A DNA stretch of 41,960 bases from Halococcus salsus (GTDB lineage Archaea > Halobacteriota > Halobacteria > Halobacteriales > Halococcaceae): assembly GCF_009900715.1 (NCBI RefSeq), contig NZ_JAAAJC010000012.1, positions 3,646 to 45,605 of the forward strand, given 5' to 3'. The notes under the pieces are model-generated. The model was not told where the DNA came from, did no database searches, and saw only the letters and a list, made by a program, of their open reading frames with translations. The translations under genes and the position numbers were made by a program. Every line of letters starts with the position of its first letter. Within the stretch, counting starts at the first letter, position 1. Of the stretch, positions 32,738-40,899 are shown in pieces.

Positions 32738-33725
32738 CCTATTGTTGCCCGTCGACGCCTACCTTGTCGAGTGGCTGCCAGAGATATGGTTTGGTGCCGT
32801 GCTGTTCGCACTGGGGATGTACGTCATCCTCGACGGATTCGACTTCGGCATCGGTATACTGTATGCGACCCGGACGGACGAACACGAACGGGAGACGTTG
32901 TTGGCGGCGTTTGGCCCGGTTTGGGACGCCAACGAGGTGTGGATCGTCGCCTTCGGGACGATGCTGCTGGCGGCGTTCCCGCGGGTGTATTCCCGGCTCC
33001 TTGCGGACAACTATTTGCTCGCAATCGGGTTCGTCCTCGCGTTGGTGTTTCGCGGAGTCGGCCCAGAACTTCGCGAGCAGCGCGACGACGAATGGTGGAA
33101 GCGCTACGCCGACTACGCCTTCGTCGGTGGCAGCGTCTTCGCACCGCTGCTATTCGGGATGCTCGCCGGCCGCTGGCTGTTCGGCGAGGCGACGCTACCA
33201 GTGGTGCTGACTGGTATCGGTCTAGTCGCTGTCTCTATCGCCACGGGTGCGGCGTTCCTCGCGGCCAAAACCGAGCCCGGTCTGGCGTCGGAACTGCATG
33301 CGTACGGCATCGGTGCGACACTGGCGTACCTCGGTGGGGTGGTCGTGCTACTAGGAGTGGTTGTCCTGACCGACGCAGGCGGCGCTGCCGACACGGTGCT
33401 CTCGCTTCCCGTGGCTGCAGTCGTCGTCCTCTCGGTCACCGTGGGGCTAGGGGGGAGCGTGCTAGCCAGACACGGCCAGTACCGCGCCTGGCTGGCGAGC
33501 GCGCTGATGCTTCCCACACTACTGACGATCTTGGTCGCAGTTCTGCTGTATCCGACGATCTACCCGCCAACCGGGTTGCTGGTTAGGGAGGCGATCGTGT
33601 CGCCACTGGCGCTGAATCTCGTGACCGTCCTCGGGTTTCCGGTGCTGCTGCTGGTGTTGTGGTACTTCAAGTTCCTCTACGGCGTGTTCAGCGGCCCGAT
33701 CGAGGGTGAGGGGTACCGGGGGTAA
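32730..33725 (+). CDS. cydB: Cytochrome bd oxidase subunit II
   Basis: A 331-residue subunit II with about nine hydrophobic helices. The family start is LPEIWFGAVLFALGMYVILD, then GFDFGIGILYATRTDEHERE and AFGPVWDANEVWIVAFGTML. The central RGVGPELREQRDDEWWKRY is also typical. It contributes no haem ligands and supports assembly with CydA. The start codon lies inside the end of cydA (eight-base overlap), so the two are translated together. No cydCD assembly transporter or cydX-like gene is seen in the window. The C-terminus FLYGVFSGPIEGEGYRG appears complete. Confidence 0.93.
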   Translation: MTDLLLPVDAYLVEWLPEIWFGAVLFALGMYVILDGFDFGIGILYATRTDEHERETLLAAFGPVWDANEVWIVAFGTMLLAAFPRVYSRLLADNYLLAIGFVLALVFRGVGPELREQRDDEWWKRYADYAFVGGSVFAPLLFGMLAGRWLFGEATLPVVLTGIGLVAVSIATGAAFLAAKTEPGLASELHAYGIGATLAYLGGVVVLLGVVVLTDAGGAADTVLSLPVAAVVVLSVTVGLGGSVLARHGQYRAWLASALMLPTLLTILVAVLLYPTIYPPTGLLVREAIVSPLALNLVTVLGFPVLLLVLWYFKFLYGVFSGPIEGEGYRG

Positions 33726-33934
33726 CCCCACCAGCTTCTCGGCTTCTGGTCCTATAAAGCGTCTTTGTTGTGTCCTCTCGTGCAAATGGTCGATTTCTCA
33801 TCTCACTTTACGGTTGGAAATTACTATTAGATGGAACCCACCGAATCAGATCTGTGTCCGAACGAGCCAAAATATCGGGCTCACAGAGAGACGTTCCTTA
33901 GAAGCGGTCAGGAACACTCACAGCCGTATTCGGA

Positions 33935-34341
33935 TCAGTCGATATGGACGACGACTTTGCCCTGGTGAGCGCCGCTCTCGAGGTAACAGTACGCTTCGGT
34001 GGCCTCGTCAAATTCGGACGTCCGGTCGATGACAGGCGTCATCCCGGCCACCTCGATGGCCCGAACCATCCGGTCGAACATCGCTCGGCTGCCGACTCCG
34101 GAGACGCCTTCGAGTTCGATCGCCTTCCCGAGAACGAGCGCTGGATTGACCTCGCCCTGCTGACCCGTGAGCACGCCGATGAGATGGACGTGGCCGTTTT
34201 GCCCTGCCCGCCGACCTCGATCACGTGGTCGACGCCGCCCTCCGTGAGGTCACGAACTGGGTCGTCCCAGTCGGGCGTCGCTTCGTAGTTGATGGCCTCC
34301 CACGCACCGAGATCGGCGGCGGTTGCGAGTTTCTCATCGCT
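33935..34341 (-). pseudogene. Zinc-type alcohol dehydrogenase, C-terminal remnant
   Basis: On the minus strand the Rossmann part of an MDR dehydrogenase reads SDEKLATAADLGAWEAINYE, TPDWDDPVRDLTEGGVDHVI, EVGGQGK and, after a loss of about 35 bases with a frame change, GHVHLIGVLTGQQGEVNPAL, GKAIELEGVSGVGSRAMFDR and EATEAYCYLESGAHQGKVVV. The N-terminal catalytic domain with its zinc ligands is absent. The front end at about 34335 coincides with the start of an ACR3-like fragment on the other strand. Confidence 0.75.
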
Positions 34342-34644
34342 GTCGTCGTTCCCATCTACGTCACGTTCCTCGTCATCATGGCGATCCTCGGTCGTATCGT
34401 AGGCGCTCGACTCCAGCTTCCCGACGAGGAGAGTCGAGCACTCGTATTCACGTCGGTAACGCGAAACTCGCTGGTGGTCCTTCCACTCGCACTCGCGCTC
34501 CCGGCGGACTACGCGCTGGTTCCAGCAGTCGTGGTTACGCAGACGCTAGTCGAACTCATTGGAATGGTTGTTCTCACTCGTCTCGTCGGCTTGCGCGTCT
34601 GGGAACGGTCGGGAGCGCTGATTCGGAATGTCGGCTCTCTCTGA
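34327..34644 (+). pseudogene. ACR3/bile-acid symporter-type transporter, C-terminal remnant
   Basis: The frame FLIAVVVPIYVTFLVIMAIL, GRIVGARLQLPDEESRALVF, TSVTRNSLVVLPLALALPAD and VTQTLVELIGMVVLTRLVGL matches the last third of an arsenite efflux (ACR3) or bile acid:sodium symporter-family protein, with three to four membrane helices. The N-terminal two-thirds is missing. It begins within a few bases of the end of the dehydrogenase remnant on the opposite strand, at a shared breakpoint near 34330-34341. It has no obvious start codon of its own. Confidence 0.6.
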
Positions 34645-35014
34645 TCAGCCACACTCCCAGGGAGAGTTGAGTGGCCTCGGCTGACGGTGAAGAAGCGGAC
34701 GCATCAAGCCTATCTCTGATGGCGTGCCGGTAGGGCCATGCATTAAGAGAGCTAGTCTCAACTTCCCCCATACTGGAGAAGTTCACAGATTCGGAGGATG
34801 GACTATTTTCGCGTGCTTTTGGGCTTATCTTGGCTCGGACAGGCTACATTGGTGGTGCATCAAGTTAATATCTATTTGACCAAAATAGTCTAATAGTCAT
34901 ATAGCATATGTCCACGTGTGGAACTCATGTTAAAGCAAGATCGATTGTCGCAATGTCGCGTGTGGAACAGAGAGGAACACTCACGCGACTCACAACCATT
35001 CCACAGTACTACCC
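34645..35014. other. Intergenic interval before the TetR gene
   Basis: No gene is visible on either strand. The last 130 bases are AT-rich (accaaaatagtctaatag, then catatagcatatg) and probably hold the promoter of the TetR gene. A loose dyad tgac...gtca spans 34878-34900, which might be an operator, but the match between halves is short. Confidence 0.35.
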
Positions 35015-35641
35015 ATGCCGACTTTTACTGAAGAGAAACGCAAGCGGGTCCGAGAAGCGCTCCGTGAGACCGGGCGCGAACTCTTCGCTCAGTATGGTAT
35101 CCGCAAAACGTCGATCTCGGAACTTACCGAAGCGGTTGGGATCGGGAAGGGCACATTCTACCAGTTCTACGATTCGAAAGAGGATCTCTACGTCGATATC
35201 TTGGAACAAGACATCGAGACCTTGATTCCGCAACTCTTGCGTGAATCCGTCCAGAAATACGACGATCCGGAGCAGGCTATCACTGCGTTGCTCAACGAAA
35301 CGCTTGATGAGTTCGAGTCGAATCCACTGCTCCGACAGGTTCTCGCCGAAGGCGAGATTGACCATCTCCGTGATAGCATTCCGGATGAGGAACTCACGGA
35401 GAAGCGTGCTCATTCGATGAGCTTCTTTTATCCATATATCGAGGACTGGTACGACGACGGGAAAGTCGTAGGACCGGACCCTGAAATGGTCACGGAAACG
35501 ATTCGCGCGGTCAGCCGGATCGTCCTTCAGAGAGAGCAAATCGCTGAGGAAAGATACCCAAAGGTTCGAGAGACACTCGTCGAAGCGGTTGCAGCAGGAT
35601 TGACACGCGACGTCAAGCATTCGGAGGGCTTAGATGAGTAA
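35015..35641 (+). CDS. TetR/AcrR-family regulator
   Basis: A 208-residue repressor of the TetR family. The N-terminal HTH reads VREALRETGRELFAQYGIR, KTSISELTEAVGIGKGTFY and QFYDSKEDLYVDILEQDIE, matching the canonical pattern including the GIGKGTFYQF recognition helix. The C-terminal ligand-binding and dimer domain (about 60-200) is helical and acidic. It overlaps the start of the next gene by eight bases and so is in an operon with the rifampin-phosphotransferase-like gene. A TetR with its own target gene in one operon suggests ligand-induced expression of that enzyme; this is inferred. Confidence 0.88.
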   Translation: MPTFTEEKRKRVREALRETGRELFAQYGIRKTSISELTEAVGIGKGTFYQFYDSKEDLYVDILEQDIETLIPQLLRESVQKYDDPEQAITALLNETLDEFESNPLLRQVLAEGEIDHLRDSIPDEELTEKRAHSMSFFYPYIEDWYDDGKVVGPDPEMVTETIRAVSRIVLQREQIAEERYPKVRETLVEAVAAGLTRDVKHSEGLDE

Positions 35642-38024
35642 CATTGACAGCCGGGAATCCCTCGAAGCTGACGACCCGTACGTCGTCACTCTGAATCACC
35701 CGACGGCTGCCGACCGTGCACTCGTCGGCGGGAAAGAGGCAAATTTAGCTCGGCTTGTCGAAGCTGGATTTCCAGTACCCGACGGGTTCTGTGTGACGAC
35801 TCTTGCATACTGGGAACTTATCGACGATGATTCGATCGACGCATTGCTTGACGATCTCTCCAATCTTGATCCGACAGACACCGAGGCCCTCGCCGCCGTA
35901 GGGTCGTCTCTTCGCGCCTGTATCGAAAACCAGGACGTCACACCATCTATCCGAGAGGCTATCGAGAACGCGCTCGCTAATGTTGAGGCCGAAGCCGGGT
36001 CCGAGACAGCGTATGCAGTGCGCTCTTCGGCGACAGCTGAAGACCTCCCGGACGCTTCCTTTGCGGGCCAGCAAGAGACGTTTCTTAACGTTCGCGGTGC
36101 GGACGATATTGTCGACCGAATCCGCGACTGTATGGCGAGCCTATTCACCGACCGCGCGATTGCCTACCGGGCAAGAAACGACATCCCTCACAAAGAGGTA
36201 GCGCTGGCAGTCGTCGTCCAACGGATGGTCACCCCCGACGCAGCGGGTATCCTGTTCACCGCCGATTCACAGACGGGTAACCGCCGCGTCACGACCATCG
36301 AAGCCGGAATCGGACTGGGGGAGGTGTTGGTGTCCGGGGAGGTGAACGCAGACACTGTTCACGTCGATACACGAACCGGCAAAATTCTCGGCTACGAGGT
36401 GGGCAACCAAGGATTCGCAGTGCAGCCGCTCGAGGAGGGAGGAACCAAGACGGTCGAACTAGACGACCGCGACAACCGCGTGCTCTCGGACAAGCAGGTC
36501 CGGACGCTCGTGGAACGGGGTACAGAAATCGAAGCGCTGTTCGAGTGCCCCCAGGACATCGAGTGGTGTCTCGCGGACGGGGACTTGTATATCGTGCAGG
36601 CCCGACCGATCACGTCGCTATTTCCGCTGCCGTCACCCGAACCCGAGGACGACCGTTTGCATGTATACCTCAGCTTCGGACACGTTCAGGCGTTCGCCGA
36701 AGCGATGCCACCGCTCGTGAGGGACGTCTGGATGGCGTACATTCGCCTTTGGATGACAGAGGTCGGAATGGACCCCGACACGCAGTGGTTCGTCGAGGCT
36801 GGTGGGCGTCTCTACATAGACATGACGACGCTCTTACGGGTCGGCGTCTTTCGGAGGCAGATTCCGGATCAGCTAGCGGAGATGAGCGAATCGGTGGGTG
36901 CAGCCTTCGAGAATGTGTTGGCTCGGCGCGGCGAGGAATTCCGGAGCGATCGGACGGTACGCGATACGCTCGCGGCCCTCCCCCGGTTCGCTGGCATGGT
37001 CGGGTGGGGGATTTGGATGGGTTTTCCGATCATGTCATCGATGTTTTCCGGGTTTTTCAGTGCGTTCGTTGGCGAGCCGAACCCCCCCGAACGTGAGGAA
37101 ACCAAGTGGACAGATTGGGGGCGGGACGTCGCAGCTGGGGTGCGTGCACCCGACACGCCCATCAAGCGGGTAAACGCTGGCTTTAATCTCTCGGAACAGG
37201 CCATCCATTACCCACCCACTGGGCCATTGTTTCCAGACACTCCCGAGGACGTCAACGATGTCGCCAAAGGCCTTCCAGTTGATCTGGTGACGCGGATTAA
37301 TCTCGGGCTGGGTGACCTCGCGGATGTCGCTCGTGACCATCCCGAGGTTGTTGAGGCGCTGCGGGAGGATGCGTCGCTAGAGGAGATCGAAGCATGCGAG
37401 GGTGGCGAGGCGTTCCGTGCCGTACTCGATGAGTTCCTTGAGGAGTTCGGCCACCGTGCAGCCGGCGAGATCGACGTCAGCCGGCCACGATGGCGCGAGA
37501 ATCCGTCGGGGTTGCTCGCGACGGTCCGCGCAAACCTCAAACATGAGGGAGAAGGTGAGCACCGTGAACACCTTCGCAAGATGGAGCGAGAGGCGAAGGC
37601 GGCAGCCGAACGGCTCGAACAGCGGGCCGACCACGGGCTGCTCGGCCCGATACAGAAACGATTCGTCCGCCGACTGATCCGAACGTATCGCGGCTACATC
37701 CAGACCCGCGAATATCCCAAACAGGGCGTCTCTTACCTCTTCGCCGCATGGCACGAAACTTTCCAAGAGGCCGGCGAACGTCTCGCCGACGAGGGCCGAC
37801 TGGCCGATTCCGATGACGTCTGGTTGCTCCGGGAGGACGAGTTGCTCGCCGCACTGGAGGGCGATTCGATCGACGTTGATCTCGCGGCACGGCGAGCCGA
37901 ATTCGAGCGCCACGCAGCGATGGATGCGCCACCAGTGCTCACGAGCGAGGGGGAAGCGCCGAGCGCGGTCATCGACACACGAAGGAAAGAATGGAAGACA
38001 TGGGTGGCAATGGGGATTGACTGA
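35634..38024 (+). CDS. PEP/rifampin-phosphotransferase-like protein without His domain
   Basis: A 796-residue protein whose N-terminal third is a PEP-synthase/Rph-type ATP-grasp domain: VGGKEANLARLVEAGFPVPD, TAYAVRSSATAEDLPDASFA, GQQETFLNVRGADDIVDRI and IEWCLADGDLYIVQARPIT. The middle (330 to about 780) resembles the substrate-binding domain of rifampin phosphotransferase. In that enzyme a third swivelling domain (about 90 residues, with a phospho-His in a TH-x-A-I/L type motif) transfers phosphate; here the protein ends with SAVIDTRRKEWKTWVAMGID before any such domain. It is thus truncated, or works with a separate His protein. It is cotranscribed with the TetR gene in front. Confidence 0.8.
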   Translation: MSNIDSRESLEADDPYVVTLNHPTAADRALVGGKEANLARLVEAGFPVPDGFCVTTLAYWELIDDDSIDALLDDLSNLDPTDTEALAAVGSSLRACIENQDVTPSIREAIENALANVEAEAGSETAYAVRSSATAEDLPDASFAGQQETFLNVRGADDIVDRIRDCMASLFTDRAIAYRARNDIPHKEVALAVVVQRMVTPDAAGILFTADSQTGNRRVTTIEAGIGLGEVLVSGEVNADTVHVDTRTGKILGYEVGNQGFAVQPLEEGGTKTVELDDRDNRVLSDKQVRTLVERGTEIEALFECPQDIEWCLADGDLYIVQARPITSLFPLPSPEPEDDRLHVYLSFGHVQAFAEAMPPLVRDVWMAYIRLWMTEVGMDPDTQWFVEAGGRLYIDMTTLLRVGVFRRQIPDQLAEMSESVGAAFENVLARRGEEFRSDRTVRDTLAALPRFAGMVGWGIWMGFPIMSSMFSGFFSAFVGEPNPPEREETKWTDWGRDVAAGVRAPDTPIKRVNAGFNLSEQAIHYPPTGPLFPDTPEDVNDVAKGLPVDLVTRINLGLGDLADVARDHPEVVEALREDASLEEIEACEGGEAFRAVLDEFLEEFGHRAAGEIDVSRPRWRENPSGLLATVRANLKHEGEGEHREHLRKMEREAKAAAERLEQRADHGLLGPIQKRFVRRLIRTYRGYIQTREYPKQGVSYLFAAWHETFQEAGERLADEGRLADSDDVWLLREDELLAALEGDSIDVDLAARRAEFERHAAMDAPPVLTSEGEAPSAVIDTRRKEWKTWVAMGID

Positions 38025-38066
38025 TCTCCAAAAGTGTCAGAACACATCTAAAATCAATGCTGCGGG

Positions 38067-38246
38067 CTATTTTCCTGATAGTAGCCGTGATCGTCCGTCA
38101 CTGGCAGCTTCCGTGATTTGAAGTTGGAGGTTTCGGCTATTGGCCTCGCCAGTCTGGAGGTCGTAACTCCCGCGAACCGAAACATCGTTTTCGTGTGCTT
38201 TTGCGACGAGCTGGTGGAGCTGCTGTTCGAATTCATCGCTGTCCAT
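38067..38246 (-). CDS. 59-residue protein
   Basis: A short frame from ATG 38246 (MDSDEFEQQLHQLVAKAHEN) to TAG 38067 with a haloarchaeal acidic composition. Its middle (DVSVRGSYDLQTGEANSRN) and end (QLQITEAASDGRSRLLSGK) look like a small soluble protein similar in plan to short haloarchaeal proteins that start with an MDS(D/E)EFE helix. No motif assigns a function. It lies opposite the stop region of the TetR/Rph operon, separated by about 40 bases. Confidence 0.5.
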   Translation of the reverse strand: MDSDEFEQQLHQLVAKAHENDVSVRGSYDLQTGEANSRNLQLQITEAASDGRSRLLSGK

Positions 38247-38668
38247 AGTAGCACGCCGATCACGATAAACCGTAACATAGTTATTTCGGAATTGGCATCA
38301 TCACCTCAAAATCAGTTCCTCGTTCACAGGCTTAAAGAGAATGCGTGCGAGGCGCCAATACGAATCTGTGCACCCTAGTCGGTGTCGGCGAGTAGGTCGC
38401 TGAGCGATACGAGTAGAATGCTACCTACTGCTCAGTGGTCGTTGGCCCAGAGAACACCGACACATCGGATTTTTGGGTCATTCTAATCCCTTGGCTTCAG
38501 AGACGCTTGAGTTCCAAACTTTGTCATAGTATCAAAATAGTCCTCTCCTCGTCGGTATATTCGATGAATTCAACTATTAAATAACATACTAAATGTATGT
38601 AAACTATTGTTGCTCATTACTACGTCATCAAACAATACTGAGGACTATATTGTTAGTTACCGGGTATA
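38247..38668. other. Intergenic interval, no gene seen
   Basis: AT-rich for its second half (cattactacgtcatcaaac and flanking AT runs). One short minus-strand end is visible (SLSDLLADTD followed by TAG near 38378), which may be the tip of a lost gene. I find no repeat ends, RNA gene or terminator. The promoter for the 59-residue ORF would lie at its left edge. Confidence 0.35.
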
Positions 38669-39637
38669 CTAGCTAAACGCACCTGCGACGAGTAACGGGA
38701 AGACGAGTGTCGCCTCAGCTTGCACTTGGGTATAGTTCGTTTCTTCTGCCTTAATTTTGCCCCATGAAACGGCTTCGTTGGGAGGGGCTCCCGAGAGAGA
38801 GCCGTCTCCCTCCATCCCTGTTGAAATATAAACCGCGTAATCTGCCCCACCTCGGAAGAGATTGGTCATGATTGCATGGTGTTTTGGGACACCATCACCG
38901 ACCGCGATAAGCCCCGTTGTGTCTGCATCCATTCCCCCCTCAATGAGCCTCTCATAATCATCAAGCAGTTTGATATCGATTTTAGCGTCGTGTTGCTGGC
39001 GATAGTAATAGAGGAAATTTCCGACTTCCGCATCGGTTAATGCCGGACAGTACACCGGTACTTCGTGCTCAGCAGCCTGTTTCAGCACTGAATTCTCATC
39101 GTCCAAAGCTTCACCCAGTTCGTATGCAAACGCGGTTGGCGTCCGCACTGACTCTTCAGCGAAAAATTCATCAAAGAACTCGTAGAGAAATTCTTCTAAC
39201 CAGACGTATCGATCTGAGGGAACGAAAATGTTCCCGAGTCGGTTGATCCCTCTCTCACGGAGTGCCGCTTCGTCCGCATCCCACTCGCCCATCTTAAATG
39301 GGTGCGCTGTTTTGATGACGTCCTCAGTTAGTCCGCCAGAAGTAGTGATAAGGACATCAATATATCCTCTACGGATGAGTGAAGCGACGATCTCACGTAG
39401 TCCTGAGGAAATGATGTTTGACGTACATGTGAGATAAATCGTTGCGTTCGCTTCTTGCATTTGTTTGGCGATGTCGATGGCTTCTGCGAGCTGTGTCGCT
39501 TGGAAGCCAGTTGTTGCATATGAGTCTAGCAGGTCGTGGAAGTCAAACTCCCCACGAAATTCGTAGCCTTGTACATCTGGTGTATTTAGTTCTTCATCGC
39601 TTCCTGGAACCACCTGCTCGTGAGAATCTTCATCCAT
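38669..39637 (-). CDS. dys: Deoxyhypusine synthase
   Basis: A 322-residue enzyme that transfers the butylamine part of spermidine to a lysine of the archaeal aIF5A, with NAD. Family signs in order are GYEFRGEFDFHDLLDSYATTGF, LTCTSNIISSGLREIVASLI, DVLITTSGGLTEDVIKTAHP, VPVYCPALTDAEVGNFLYYY and the active-site lysine in NEAVSWGKIKAEETNYTQVQ followed by ATLVFPLLVAG. The start at 39637 (MDEDSHEQVVPGSDEE) gives a normal length. It is a single gene here; no aIF5A or agmatinase is adjacent. Haloarchaea lack spermidine but use agmatine in a related route, which is known for the group. Confidence 0.93.
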   Translation of the reverse strand: MDEDSHEQVVPGSDEELNTPDVQGYEFRGEFDFHDLLDSYATTGFQATQLAEAIDIAKQMQEANATIYLTCTSNIISSGLREIVASLIRRGYIDVLITTSGGLTEDVIKTAHPFKMGEWDADEAALRERGINRLGNIFVPSDRYVWLEEFLYEFFDEFFAEESVRTPTAFAYELGEALDDENSVLKQAAEHEVPVYCPALTDAEVGNFLYYYRQQHDAKIDIKLLDDYERLIEGGMDADTTGLIAVGDGVPKHHAIMTNLFRGGADYAVYISTGMEGDGSLSGAPPNEAVSWGKIKAEETNYTQVQAEATLVFPLLVAGAFS

Positions 39638-40118
39638 GGATCTCAGTATGTAGAGAGTGATTTTGAATCAATCGAAAAGACCCGAGTGAATGACCACCCT
39701 GGGTTGGTACCATGGGCATAGTGATTGTTCGTACTGTGAACCGTACACATCAAGATAAACCCCCCGCTCCGGATTCATTTACAGGCCATCAATCGCAGTG
39801 GTTTCAGCGTGATTCGTGGGATTGTTCGTCCATTTGATGGAGTTCGGAGCCTTGGCTACGACCTCGCTGTCTCGACAATAACACAGGAGAGGGAGCGCTC
39901 ATCGGAAAACCAAGTGATTTGAACGCTCAGGCAATCATAACCGACGAGTTTACACAATGGCACGGTAAGCATGGTAGAGTAGTTCCCATTCTTCCTGAAC
40001 GTGTCAAGTAATGCACGTCGGATTCTCGCCCCGTATGAAGTAGTTCAATCGGTTATTTGCTATGCCGGCGGAGGCATATTCGTTGTATTCGGCTCGATTC
40101 TTATTCCAGAGAGTCGAC
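39638..40118. other. Interval with a possible coding remnant
   Basis: No full gene is visible. On the plus strand from 39838 to 40011 the frame is open without an ATG start and ends in GKPSDLNAQAIITDEFTQWH then GRVVPILPERVK before TAA. That segment looks protein-like and could be a gene end. The rest, including gctccggattcatttacagg, is not recognised. Confidence 0.25.
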
Positions 40119-40412
40119 CTACTCAGTAGTGTACGATCGGGAGTGTATTTTCATCGCTTGAGCTTCACTGCAGAGAATGCTAAGTCGATTATTGATATCC
40201 TCCACAAAATCATTCACCCTATCAGTTGTAACTACTCCTTGCGTTGTCGGTTTGATGAGATCGTTTTCTTCGAGAATACGAAGTGAGTAACGTACATGAT
40301 GCTCTGGATATTCTGTTTGACCCGAAATTTTCGGACTCCCAATTGGTTCGTTTTCAATCACCAACTCCAGTATCTCTAGGTGGCGTCCGACTGTGTCGAT
40401 CTCTCTGCTCAT
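40119..40412 (-). CDS. Small winged-helix regulator
   Basis: A protein of about 97 residues. The HTH is IDTVGRHLEILELVIENEPI, PKISGQTEYPEHHVRYSLR and ILEENDLIKPTTQGVVTTDR. The short C-terminal helix ends in KIHSRSYTTE. The start is ATG 40412 (MSREIDTVG), with another ATG four codons earlier. A TATA-like ataaatattt at about 40452-40461 fits a short leader. It resembles the group of predicted haloarchaeal single-domain transcriptional regulators; targets are unknown. It is on the same strand as the membrane-protein and dehydrogenase genes to its right, about 100 bases away. Confidence 0.6.
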   Translation of the reverse strand: MSREIDTVGRHLEILELVIENEPIGSPKISGQTEYPEHHVRYSLRILEENDLIKPTTQGVVTTDRVNDFVEDINNRLSILCSEAQAMKIHSRSYTTE

Positions 40413-40520
40413 TATTTCCATCATGGTTTTATTTTACAGTTGGTTTGCTACAAATATTTATGTTAAGGTTTATCTGGAAAAATAAAGTGAATTCTTTGTG
40501 CGTGTGTTTTTGTGTGGTTT

Positions 40521-40898
40521 TCATATTAGCACACCCATAGAAATACGTATTACTCCAAGGCTTAGGCCGAAACCAGCCATTCCGATAACGATCACAAACC
40601 CATTGTTTACGCTATCGCCTTCAGTCAGCAATGCCAGAGAGACCAAGCTGCCGGTGCTTACTGCCAAGAATAGTCCAATTGCAAGACTAATGGCTAAAAA
40701 GACGGGATCACGCATGCTAGCAAACCGATAGACAGGCGAAAATACACCTTGAATCAGTGCAATATATCCACAGATAAGATATCCAAAAAACCCACAAAAG
40801 GCTAATCCAGCACCGTACGTAGCACTCCGATGAATTCGGAATAACGTCTCCTCGAAGATATTTGCTTTTCGTTTTGGCTGGTAGAGCAGCGGTTGCAT
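40521..40898 (-). CDS. Hypothetical four-helix membrane protein
   Basis: A 125-residue protein from ATG 40898 (MQPLLYQPKRKANIFEETLF). After an N-terminal basic segment four hydrophobic helices follow: ATYGAGLAFCGFFGYLICGY, FLAISLAIGLFLAVSTGSLV, SLALLTEGDSVNNGFVIVIG and MAGFGLSLGVIRISMGVLI (the third is partly polar). No family is recognised. The gap to the dehydrogenase stop is only one base, so the gene is probably read with it. Why a membrane protein would accompany glutamate dehydrogenase is not clear. Confidence 0.55.
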   Translation of the reverse strand: MQPLLYQPKRKANIFEETLFRIHRSATYGAGLAFCGFFGYLICGYIALIQGVFSPVYRFASMRDPVFLAISLAIGLFLAVSTGSLVSLALLTEGDSVNNGFVIVIGMAGFGLSLGVIRISMGVLI

Positions 40899-40899
40899 A

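Noticed and set aside
35009-35620. 203-codon minus-strand open frame opposite the TetR gene
   Set aside because: It lies exactly antisense to a protein with a canonical TetR HTH and has no motif of its own.
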